This document shows positions 1 to 5,556 of a stretch of 5,584 bases of DNA, one piece after another. Origin of the DNA: Cyanobacteria bacterium UBA11153 (GTDB taxonomy: Bacteria > Cyanobacteriota > Cyanobacteriia > Cyanobacteriales > Coleofasciculaceae); the NCBI GenBank assembly GCA_003511885.1, contig DOIX01000188.1, positions 18,095 to 23,678 of the forward strand. The letters are read 5' to 3'. Position 1 is the stretch's first letter, and every line of letters begins with the position of its first letter. Under the pieces are notes generated by a model. The model saw only the letters and a program-made list of their open reading frames with translations, had not been told where the DNA came from and ran no database searches. Position numbers and translations under genes: made by a program.

Positions 1-130
1 TTGTTGCCTTTCTTATCGCCCTCTTGCTAGGCTAACGCCACCCCTACCAATCTCTCTATGCTCTCTCTATGCCCTAAGCGCTGTGGCGGTTGCGATAAAT
101 TCCTCAAACCCTCGATCGAACATCTTTCTT
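1..130. other. Intergenic DNA with no supported gene, probable dispersed-repeat remnant
   Basis: No convincing gene is seen. One forward frame is open from base 2 to a TAG at 134-136 inside the heptamer array. Its 44-residue translation begins outside the window and resembles no family I know. On the reverse strand an 18-codon ORF starts at the ATG near base 122 and also looks accidental. The stretch holds the tandem repeat TCTCTCTATGC at 51-72, followed by a GCGCTGTGGCGGTTGCG-like string. That arrangement recalls the pyrimidine-rich dispersed intergenic repeats common in cyanobacteria; this is recollection plus inference, not a match. The end of an upstream forward gene cannot be wholly excluded. 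Confidence 0.4.
51..72. repeat. Perfect 11-base tandem direct repeat, two copies
   Basis: TCTCTCTATGC occurs at 51-61 and again, without a gap, at 62-72. It lies in non-coding, pyrimidine-rich DNA about 110 bases before the DUF3616 start. No function is evident. It may be part of a larger intergenic repeat family. Confidence 0.85.
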
Positions 131-158
131 CCCTAGCCCCTAGCCCCTAGTCCCTCCC
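131..158. repeat. CCCTAGC heptamer array (3 units plus a degenerate tail)
   Basis: The units are CCCTAGC at 131-137, CCCTAGC at 138-144 and CCCTAGT at 145-151, followed by CCCTCCC at 152-158. This is a short tandemly repeated repetitive (STRR) heptamer array, a class well known in cyanobacterial intergenic DNA. Bases 131-155 are identical to 4873-4897 in the second array, including the T variant in the third unit. The complementary strand has five G-runs of three or more separated by 1-4 bases, which fits the G-quadruplex pattern. Each unit carries TAG, and CTAG is self-complementary, so three shifted units place stops in all six frames. Confidence 0.9.
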
Positions 159-179
159 TATCACAACCCACAATCAACA

Positions 180-1253
180 ATGTCCAATCCATTTTTACTC
201 AGCCGCGTACTCCTACAATTCAAAGATAAATCGGATGACTTGATCGACGAAATATCAGCCGCAACATTCACCCCAGATGGTAGCTTATGGCTGGGATCTG
301 ATGAAGCCCTAACCATTGAGCGCCTATCTCCCATTGAACCTGGCATTTTTGGCAAACACGAATCATTTTTTCTGGGCGATTTTATTGAGTTATTTAATAA
401 TGAAGATGAAATCGATATTGAAGGAATAAGTTACGCCAACAATTATCTATGGATTATCGGTTCCCATAGTACAAAAAGAGGAAGACCAAGAGGAAAAAAC
501 ACCCAAAAAGATCTGCAAAGACTTGCTACCATTAAGACAGATATTAATCGCTATTTACTATGCCGAATTCCCGTAATCCAAGGGGAATTAGTAAAATCAT
601 CTGCCCATCCTGACAATCCCAATCGAATACTGACAGCCGCCTGTCTGGAAAAAACCGAAACTAGTAACATTCTGATTGAAGCATTGAAAGAAGACAGCCA
701 TTTAAGCCCTTTTTTAACTTGGCAGTTACCCAGTAAAGATAATGGCTTAGATATTGAAGGATTAGCAGTTTGTGGAGATCGAGTTTTCTTAGGATTGCGA
801 GGTCCAGTATTGCGAGGATGGGCACTTATCCTAGAATTAGAAGTGGTAGAAAGGGAGACAGGAGTCTTAACTCTCAAAGAAATTGGCGAGAAGGGAATCC
901 CATACAAAAAACATTTTCTGGATTTGAATGGTTTGGGGGTACGGGAACTATGCTTCGATGGTGAAGATATGATTATTCTTGGGGGGCCAACGATGATGCT
1001 GGATGGTTTGATGCGAGTTTTCCGTCTCCAGGGAGTTTTAAATCTTGATGGGGACAGCTTATCTAGCGCAAATTCCAAACAGTTGGAGATATTATTCGAT
1101 TTACCCTTGACATTAGGATGTGATAGGGCTGAAGGATTAACTCTATTTCCCTGTTTGGGCGAATCGAATTCTTTGTTAGTATTTTACGATTCACCTTCTC
1201 CCCATCGTCAAGTTGCACCTCATGGTGTTTATGGCGATGTTTTTCGTCAGTAA
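180..1253 (+). CDS. DUF3616 domain-containing protein (function unknown)
   Basis: A complete 357-residue protein that I recognise as a DUF3616 family member, common in cyanobacteria and of unknown biochemical role. It has no signal peptide and no membrane segment, so it is probably cytoplasmic. It shows an internally repeated pattern of an acidic 'D-[IR]-x-EG' turn followed by beta strands: DIEGISY at residues 79-85, DIEGLAV at 191-197 and RAEGLTL at 316-322. Related strand pairs occur near 26-49 (TPDGSLWLGSD) and 255-271. The hallmark LGLRGPVLRGWALIL string is at 204-218. The repetition suggests a beta-propeller-like fold; that is inference. A basic loop (KRGRPRGKNTQK, 99-110) interrupts the second repeat. 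ATG 180 is chosen because MSNPFLLSR reads as a natural N-terminus. No Shine-Dalgarno precedes it: bases 151-181 contain no G. The gene stands alone, convergent with the small gene at 1421-1801. The family call is firm; the function is open. Confidence 0.88.
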   Translation: MSNPFLLSRVLLQFKDKSDDLIDEISAATFTPDGSLWLGSDEALTIERLSPIEPGIFGKHESFFLGDFIELFNNEDEIDIEGISYANNYLWIIGSHSTKRGRPRGKNTQKDLQRLATIKTDINRYLLCRIPVIQGELVKSSAHPDNPNRILTAACLEKTETSNILIEALKEDSHLSPFLTWQLPSKDNGLDIEGLAVCGDRVFLGLRGPVLRGWALILELEVVERETGVLTLKEIGEKGIPYKKHFLDLNGLGVRELCFDGEDMIILGGPTMMLDGLMRVFRLQGVLNLDGDSLSSANSKQLEILFDLPLTLGCDRAEGLTLFPCLGESNSLLVFYDSPSPHRQVAPHGVYGDVFRQ

Positions 1254-1261
1254 TTTGGCCT

Positions 1262-1280
1262 AAAGTGGAACTTTTTTTTT
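1262..1280 (+). terminator. Possible weak intrinsic terminator after the DUF3616 gene
   Basis: A hairpin AAAGT (1262-1266), loop GGA, ACTTT (1270-1274) is followed by six more T residues to 1280, nine bases after the TAA stop. The stem has only 5 bp and is mostly A-T, so the hairpin is weak. Position and T-tract fit a terminator for the forward gene. Confidence 0.35.
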
Positions 1281-1325
1281 AATTAAGAGTCTTTCTGAAG
1301 AAGGGATGAAGAAATGTTAGTACAT

Positions 1326-1351
1326 CTGCGAATGTCATGACAAATTCGCAG
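1326..1351. repeat. Inverted repeat in the convergent intergenic region
   Basis: CTGCGAAT (1326-1333) and ATTCGCAG (1344-1351) form a perfect 8-bp stem around a 10-base loop. The loop contains the perfect palindrome GTCATGAC (1334-1341), so the stem could extend with a small bulge. It lies between two converging genes, where a bidirectional terminator would be useful, but no T-run follows on either strand. It may instead be a protein-binding site or a processed RNA hairpin. Confidence 0.6.
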
Positions 1352-1420
1352 TCATGGTGAAAATATCTGACTATCAATCCTTGACTTCTAATTTTTACTT
1401 TTGCCAGAAAATCCTGAGTT

Positions 1421-1801
1421 TCAACACTTGGCATAATCTAGAGAAGTGTTTCTCAGTTGCGGCTTGGGAGTTGAGGAGGTTAAGTTTTGATTCACCATCT
1501 CAGGATGGGTAGCTAGGATATACTCAATTCCCCAATGAACGTATTTTTCTATTCTCAAACGCAATTCCAGGGAATGAGAGGGAAATCTCGTTTTAAAAGC
1601 TCGATTCATTCCATCTTTAGTCCGGAAATAGGTTTCGGGAATCGATCCCATCACGTAGTCAATTAATTTTTGATGTAAATCGGGAATAGTTAAGATTTTT
1701 TGACAAGATTCGTCCGGATAAATCGCCAAAGCATTGTCAATTTCCTCACTGACGACTTGTAATCCTAAATCCACAATTTTGGGGGAGATGGTTGTAGACA
1801 T
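1421..1801 (-). CDS. Small hypothetical protein, tentatively ComFB-like
   Basis: A 126-residue soluble protein with no signal peptide or membrane segment. The N-terminal two thirds look mostly helical: VDLGLQVVSEEIDNALAIYP at residues 10-29, DLHQKLIDYVMGSIPETYF at 41-59, and LRLRIEKYVHWGIEYIL at 80-96. The tail, 103-126, is polar and low in complexity. The pattern of an E-E-I-x-x-A-L helix followed by helix-(I/L)-P-x-x-Y recalls cyanobacterial proteins annotated as late competence development ComFB family. Some ComFB-type proteins have been reported to bind c-di-GMP. This likeness is from memory and is not decisive. Only two cysteines (33 and 126) are present. ATG 1801 is the only good start before an in-frame stop at 1862-1864. 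The upstream sequence has only a poor Shine-Dalgarno. The gene is divergent from the histidine kinase and convergent with the DUF3616 gene. An uncharacterised cyanobacterial family is the alternative. Confidence 0.6.
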   Translation of the reverse strand: MSTTISPKIVDLGLQVVSEEIDNALAIYPDESCQKILTIPDLHQKLIDYVMGSIPETYFRTKDGMNRAFKTRFPSHSLELRLRIEKYVHWGIEYILATHPEMVNQNLTSSTPKPQLRNTSLDYAKC

Positions 1802-2041
1802 GACTTGTTTTCTATAATTGATGGACAGTAGCAGGGATAGAAACCGCTGGTTTTGAAATCGCTAGCCTACTGATGGTAAGGGAGAGTGACTTCAAGAGTT
1901 GGACTAGTTCGACAGGATATAACCCAGGGATACATCTAGACTCTAAACCGAAAAAGTTAAAAATTTGGGTAAGAAAATCCACCCAGATGACGCTTAAATC
2001 TAAAGAAATGATTAAAATAGACTCTCCGGATTGCACCCTTG

Positions 2042-2051
2042 AGCTTAAGCT
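2042..2051. repeat. Perfect 10-base palindrome AGCTTAAGCT
   Basis: AGCTTAAGCT is fully self-complementary and lies in the kinase upstream region. It could be a dimeric regulator site or chance; only one copy is present in the window. Confidence 0.45.
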
Positions 2052-2078
2052 GTCACGCTTTTAAGAAAGTCTGTTTTG

Positions 2079-2102
2079 AGAGAAGGGGAGTAGGGAAGAG
2101 GG
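2079..2102. repeat. Decayed G-rich heptad array upstream of the kinase
   Basis: Read in sevens from 2079, the sequence is GAGAGAA, GGGAGTA, GGGAAGA, GGG. The GGG triplets at 2086-2088, 2093-2095 and 2100-2102 are exactly seven bases apart. The period and the G3 core match the complement of the CCCTAGC/T arrays elsewhere in the window, so this may be a diverged array in the opposite orientation. It is too short and impure to be sure. Confidence 0.45.
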
Positions 2103-2113
2103 TTTAAGCGATT

Positions 2114-2130
2114 TTTTCCTAAATGGAAAA
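2114..2130. repeat. Small A/T-rich inverted repeat around ATG 2123
   Basis: TTTTCC (2114-2119) pairs with GGAAAA (2125-2130) around a five-base loop. The upstream in-frame ATG of the kinase frame (2123-2125) falls in this loop and lacks a Shine-Dalgarno, which argues against its use as the start. Confidence 0.45.
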
Positions 2131-2179
2131 TATACAGTGTAAATGCGCAGCAGCTTACCAATACGGAGTTTCCCACTGC

Positions 2180-2185
2180 GGAGGT
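2180..2185 (+). promoter_or_regulatory. Ribosome binding site that sets the kinase start
   Basis: GGAGGT is a near-perfect Shine-Dalgarno with a six-base spacer before ATG 2192. No comparable sequence precedes the in-frame ATG at 2123. This, together with the membrane-type N-terminus MKWSIAQKIT, decides for 2192. Confidence 0.85.
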
Positions 2186-2191
2186 GTTTTG

Positions 2192-4798
2192 ATGAAATGG
2201 TCGATCGCACAAAAAATTACCATCGCTGGATTGGGTTTAGCCTGGGTGTTAATTTTGGGCGTGACAGTCTTATCCTACGGGAGTTGGCGAGAATATGCTC
2301 CGGAGGTAACTCCATTATTAGGGATGGCGATCGCAAACAGTATCGCTACGGTGCTGCTGGGTGGGGCGATTTATCTGGCAATCCAATCTGCTGGCAGGAG
2401 CGAAGAGCGATCGCGCTGTGGGGATAATCAAACTGAAGCAATGAGGCGATCGCACGATGAGCTAGAAACTATCGTAGCTGAACGGACTGCTGCATTAAAG
2501 CAGGCTAATCGCGATTTATTAGCAGAAATTATCCAGCGTCGGCAAATAGAATTGTCATTGAGAGAGAGCGAATCTCTCTATCGTACCTCGATCGAAACCA
2601 TTCCCCAAGGCATCAAGGAAATTGACATTACTGGTACGATTACCTTCGCCAATTCTACCTTACATAGCATTCTCGGATACCCTTATGGCGAAATCGTGGG
2701 TAAAAAAATTTTCGACTTAGCTCCGGAGTCGGAAAGGCTAGCTGTTTCTAACTATTTTACCATGGTAGTTAAAGATCGGCCTCCACTAACTCCTTACCAA
2801 ACCAAAGCCTTAACTAAAAACAATGAGATTATTGATATTCAGGTTGATTGGAACTACAAGCGGAATGAAACAGGTAAAATTATTGGCTTTGTTGCCGCGA
2901 TAACTGATATTACCGAACGAAAGGAAAGAGAGGAAGCCCTTCGTCAAAGTGAGTTCCGTTTTCGGCACTTGGCAGAAAATCTCAATCTCATTCCTTGGGA
3001 AGCTAATTTAGCCACCTGGCAATTTAGTTATATCGGGCCGCAAGCGGAAAGAATCTTTGGCTATCCTCTCACAAAATGGTATCAAGATCCTGGGTTTTGG
3101 ATTAGCTGTATTCATCCCGAAGATCGCGATTGGGCTGTCTCCTACTGTCGCCAACAATCCGATCTTTATCACAACCATGAATTTGAGTATCGCATGGTGG
3201 CAGCAGATGGGAGAATTGTTTGGGTGCGTGATATCGTTCATGTCTCAAAAGATCCAGGTAGTAATGGTACATTACGAGGGGTATTCGTTGAAATTTCGGA
3301 AATTAAACAGTTAGGGGAAAAATTAGCGGAAAGCGAACGATTATATCGGACTATAGTCCAGAACTTTCCTAATGGTGCAGTTGCCTTATACGATCCTGAT
3401 TTGCGCTACACTATTGCAGATGGTAAAGGATTAGCTGAGGTAGGTCTTTCTCAAGAATTATTAGAAGGTAAAACTATTTGGCAAGTCTTTAGTCCCGAAG
3501 TTTGTCAAATAATAGAACCATATTATCGCCAAGCCTTTGATGGTATCAGTAGTTTGTTTGAATGTCCTTTCTATGACAGAATTTACCTCGTCTATATCCT
3601 GCCAGTAGTCAACGAAAGAGGCGAAATATCAGCGGGAATGATGATGACCCAAGATATTAGCGATCGCAAACGAGTGGAATTGGCTTTGCTGGAAGAGCGT
3701 AACTTTATCTCTGCTATTTTTGAAGCCGCTAATGCTTTGATCGTAGTTCTCGATTTGGAGGGTAGAATTGTTCGGTTTAATCGGGCTTGTGAGGAAATAA
3801 CTGGATATACTTTTCAGGAAGTTAGGAATCAATGTTTTTGGGATCTCTTCTTAATTCCCGAAGAATTATCAGGAGTCAAATCCGTCTTCCAAAAACTTCA
3901 ATCGGGCGAATTGTCTAATCAATATGAAAATTACTGGGTGATGCGAGATGGTACTCGCCGACTAATTTCTTGGTCGAATCGGATCATGCTCGATCCAGAT
4001 GGTACAGTCAAATATATTATTGCTGTTGGTACTGATATCACCCAAAGGCGGGAAGCCGAAGCCATACGTCGGGATTTAGAAAGACAGCAAGAATTATCTC
4101 AACTAAGACTCCGCTTTTTTACTTTGGCTTCCCATGAGTTTCGCACTCCCCTCAGTACAGTTTTAGCATCTGCCCAACTTCTACTTTTGTTTGCGAATGA
4201 ATGGCCCAAAGATCAAATCCATAAAAGTATCTACCGAATTGAATTAGCAGCTCAACGAATGAGGAAACTTCTCGATGATATTCTCACTATTAATCGAGCC
4301 GATACTGGTAATATCGGATTAAGTCATATCTCAATTCCCATCAGTCAATTTTGTCAAAAAATCATCGCCGACATCCAAAGCAATAGAGATCGAAAACCTC
4401 AAATAACATTATCAATTACATCGCCACTAACAACAGTTTACTTAGATAGACAATTGCTGAATATCATCCTGAATAACTTATTAAACAATGCCATTAAATA
4501 TTCCACACCAGAGCAAAATATTAACTTAGAAATAACTGAAACAACCACAGAAATAATATTCAAAGTCATCGACACAGGGATTGGCATTCCCCCCTCAGAT
4601 ATCCCACACCTCTTTGAAGCATTCTATCGCGGGGCCAATGTTGAAAGTATTCCTGGTTCCGGATTAGGATTAACTGTAGTCAAAAATTGCGTAGACTTAC
4701 ACGGCGGCACTATTGAGGTGACTAGCCAACTTGGAGTGGGTACAACAGTTACCGTTATCTTCCCATCTGAGACCAGAGAAGTTAGACTTGAGAAATGA
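2192..4798 (+). CDS. Membrane-anchored multi-PAS sensor histidine kinase
   Basis: An 868-residue sensor kinase of a two-component system that should autophosphorylate a histidine and pass the phosphate to an unknown response regulator. Two membrane helices (about residues 9-29 and 41-64) flank a short outer loop of about 11 residues. A charged, probably coiled-coil linker covers 82-128. Four PAS-like sensor domains follow at about 127-245, 252-375 (PAS_3-like, with HPEDR at 308-312), 381-497 and 503-622; TDITERK, EISEIK, QDISDRK and TDITQRR mark their ends. The HisKA H-box is SHEFRTP, with the predicted phospho-acceptor His648. The HATPase domain has an N-box (NNLLNNAIKYS, 761-771), G1 (DTGIGIP, 794-800), an F-box (LFEAFYRG, 807-814) and G2 (GSGLGL, 822-827). 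All catalytic motifs look intact. There is no receiver domain and no neighbouring regulator, so it is an orphan. The short outer loop suggests sensing inside the cell through the PAS domains; the ligand is unknown. An upstream in-frame ATG at 2123 would add 23 residues. Confidence 0.95.
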   Translation: MKWSIAQKITIAGLGLAWVLILGVTVLSYGSWREYAPEVTPLLGMAIANSIATVLLGGAIYLAIQSAGRSEERSRCGDNQTEAMRRSHDELETIVAERTAALKQANRDLLAEIIQRRQIELSLRESESLYRTSIETIPQGIKEIDITGTITFANSTLHSILGYPYGEIVGKKIFDLAPESERLAVSNYFTMVVKDRPPLTPYQTKALTKNNEIIDIQVDWNYKRNETGKIIGFVAAITDITERKEREEALRQSEFRFRHLAENLNLIPWEANLATWQFSYIGPQAERIFGYPLTKWYQDPGFWISCIHPEDRDWAVSYCRQQSDLYHNHEFEYRMVAADGRIVWVRDIVHVSKDPGSNGTLRGVFVEISEIKQLGEKLAESERLYRTIVQNFPNGAVALYDPDLRYTIADGKGLAEVGLSQELLEGKTIWQVFSPEVCQIIEPYYRQAFDGISSLFECPFYDRIYLVYILPVVNERGEISAGMMMTQDISDRKRVELALLEERNFISAIFEAANALIVVLDLEGRIVRFNRACEEITGYTFQEVRNQCFWDLFLIPEELSGVKSVFQKLQSGELSNQYENYWVMRDGTRRLISWSNRIMLDPDGTVKYIIAVGTDITQRREAEAIRRDLERQQELSQLRLRFFTLASHEFRTPLSTVLASAQLLLLFANEWPKDQIHKSIYRIELAAQRMRKLLDDILTINRADTGNIGLSHISIPISQFCQKIIADIQSNRDRKPQITLSITSPLTTVYLDRQLLNIILNNLLNNAIKYSTPEQNINLEITETTTEIIFKVIDTGIGIPPSDIPHLFEAFYRGANVESIPGSGLGLTVVKNCVDLHGGTIEVTSQLGVGTTVTVIFPSETREVRLEK
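2327..2453. repeat. Cluster of three HIP1 octamers
   Basis: GCGATCGC occurs at 2327-2334, 2407-2414 and 2446-2453, inside the part of the kinase gene encoding the second membrane helix and the start of the linker. HIP1 is a highly over-represented palindrome in many cyanobacterial genomes, so this supports the taxonomic assignment. Confidence 0.9.
3660..3667. repeat. HIP1 octamer
   Basis: A fourth GCGATCGC, at the junction between the third and fourth PAS domains of the kinase, encoding part of the DISDRK motif. Confidence 0.9.
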
Positions 4799-4827
4799 GC
4801 GGTAAGCAAGTACACAGACCTAAACAG

Positions 4828-4856
4828 TTTATTAGCCCTTTGTCATCTGCTATTAA
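4828..4856 (+). promoter_or_regulatory. Candidate smpB promoter (extended -10)
   Basis: TGC-TATTAA at 4848-4856 fits an extended -10 element. A poor -35-like hexamer, TTTATT, lies at 4828-4833 with a 17-base spacer. Transcription from here would start near 4863 and place the whole heptamer array in the smpB 5' leader. The call rests on sequence likeness only. Confidence 0.3.
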
Positions 4857-4865
4857 TTCACCACC

Positions 4866-4907
4866 CTCTAGCCCCTAGCCCCTAGCCCCTAGTCCCTAGC
4901 CCCTAGC
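4866..4907. repeat. CCCTAGC heptamer array (6 units) directly before smpB
   Basis: Six contiguous units fill 42 bases: CTCTAGC, CCCTAGC, CCCTAGC, CCCTAGT, CCCTAGC, CCCTAGC. The array ends four bases before the smpB ATG, so it takes the place of a Shine-Dalgarno. It is C-rich in the mRNA and cannot pair with the anti-Shine-Dalgarno. Counting the flank, the complementary strand has six runs of three or four G (opposite 4864-4866, 4872-4875, 4879-4882, 4886-4889, 4894-4896 and 4900-4903) with short loops, which fits the G-quadruplex pattern. A TAG at 4897-4899 in the smpB frame means translation cannot start any earlier. Confidence 0.95.
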
Positions 4908-4911
4908 CAAT

Positions 4912-5379
4912 ATGAGCGATAAAAGTGACAGTTACAAAGTTGTGAGCGATAATCGGCAAGCCCGTTTCCTCTATGAAATTTTAGAAACTTATGAAGCAGG
5001 AATTGAATTAAAAGGGACAGAAGTAAAATCTATTCGCGAAGGTAAAGTAAATTTGCGAGATGGCTATGCCCTAATTCGCGATGGGCAAGCTTGGTTACTA
5101 AATGTCAATGTCTCTCCATATCAAAAAACCACCGATTATTTCAATCACGATCCTCGGCGTACCCGCCGCCTCCTCCTCCACAAACAAGAAATCCGCAAAC
5201 TAATTGGCAAAGTCGAACAACAGGGGTTAACCCTAGTCCCCTTAAAAATGTATTTGAAAAAAGGCTTAGTGAAAGTTAGTATTGCTTTAGGTAAAGGGAA
5301 AAAGCTTCACGATAAGCGAGAAACCATCAAAGAGCGTCAGGATAAACGAGAAATGTCACGAGCAATGAAACGCTACTAG
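4912..5379 (+). CDS. smpB: SsrA (tmRNA)-binding protein SmpB
   Basis: A complete 155-residue SmpB, the usual family length. SmpB binds tmRNA, brings it to ribosomes stalled on broken mRNAs and occupies the empty decoding centre, so that the nascent chain is tagged for degradation. Family signatures are clear: DNRQARFLYEILETYEAGIE at residues 13-32, LKGTEVKSIREGK at 33-45, the HDPRRTRRLLLHKQEI segment at 79-94, and GKGKKLHDKRETIKER at 127-142. The basic C-terminal tail (131-155), which in this family reaches into the mRNA channel, is intact and ends in MKRY. ATG 4912 is the only possible start at this end because an in-frame TAG lies at 4897-4899. No Shine-Dalgarno is present; the heptamer array abuts the start. 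It lies 113 bases after the kinase gene on the same strand, so readthrough is possible, but a promoter-like sequence lies between them. The tmRNA gene is not in the window. Confidence 0.97.
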   Translation: MSDKSDSYKVVSDNRQARFLYEILETYEAGIELKGTEVKSIREGKVNLRDGYALIRDGQAWLLNVNVSPYQKTTDYFNHDPRRTRRLLLHKQEIRKLIGKVEQQGLTLVPLKMYLKKGLVKVSIALGKGKKLHDKRETIKERQDKREMSRAMKRY

Positions 5380-5425
5380 ATCGAGTTGCTCCTTATCCGG
5401 CACTGGGTTACTAAAATTGCTAATT

Positions 5426-5445
5426 GTAAATTGTGAAAAATTTAC
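5426..5445. repeat. Inverted repeat downstream of smpB
   Basis: GTAAATT (5426-5432) and AATTTAC (5439-5445) form a 7-bp A/T-rich stem with a six-base loop, 46 bases after the smpB stop. The outer arms GGTTA/TAACC could enclose it. No T-run follows, so it is at best a weak terminator or an mRNA 3' end structure. Confidence 0.45.
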
Positions 5446-5556
5446 CTTAACCATTGGGGACTCTTTAATTAGCGATGCTGCAATGAGGAGAGCTAAAAAA
5501 TCAACCATAGCAACCACCACATCCGTTAGAGCAGAAATAACGTCATGAAAGCAAGG

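Larger units (their letters stand above)
1802..2191. other. 390-base divergent intergenic region
   Basis: No gene is firmly supported between the ComFB-like gene and the kinase. Overlapping frames are open on both strands: 63 codons forward at 1873-2064, and 74 codons in reverse from a GTG at 2036 to 1812. Neither has a convincing ribosome binding site or a recognisable product. The reverse frame stops only 10 bases before the ComFB-like ATG. The region also holds a 10-base palindrome (2042-2051), a purine-rich heptad tract (2079-2102) and a small A/T-rich hairpin (2114-2130). It must contain the promoters of both flanking genes, but I could not place either with confidence. Confidence 0.6.

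Noticed and set aside
1..136. Tail of an upstream forward gene ending at the TAG at 134-136
   Set aside because: The 44 visible codons are rich in Leu, Ser and Pro, run through the tandem repeat TCTCTCTATGC and end within the heptamer array, so a chance open frame is more likely.
551..1078. 175-codon reverse frame inside the DUF3616 gene
   Set aside because: Its translation is rich in Ser, Pro, Arg and Lys with no recognisable domain, and the forward frame is clearly a conserved protein. It is a shadow of the real gene.
2131..2144. TATACAGTGTAAAT as a kinase promoter -10 or an NtcA site
   Set aside because: TATACA matches the -10 consensus only partly and I saw no good -35; the GTA is not followed by TAC after eight bases, as NtcA sites require.
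3008..3314. Overlapping forward and reverse frames inside the kinase PAS2 region
   Set aside because: Both are short frames within a well-supported coding sequence, without ribosome binding sites or family likeness.
2192..4798. Hybrid histidine kinase with a receiver domain
   Set aside because: The protein ends about 40 residues after the G2 box; no receiver-type aspartate pocket is present.
4866..4907. CRISPR array
   Set aside because: The repeat units are contiguous seven-base units with no spacers, so this is a simple tandem repeat.
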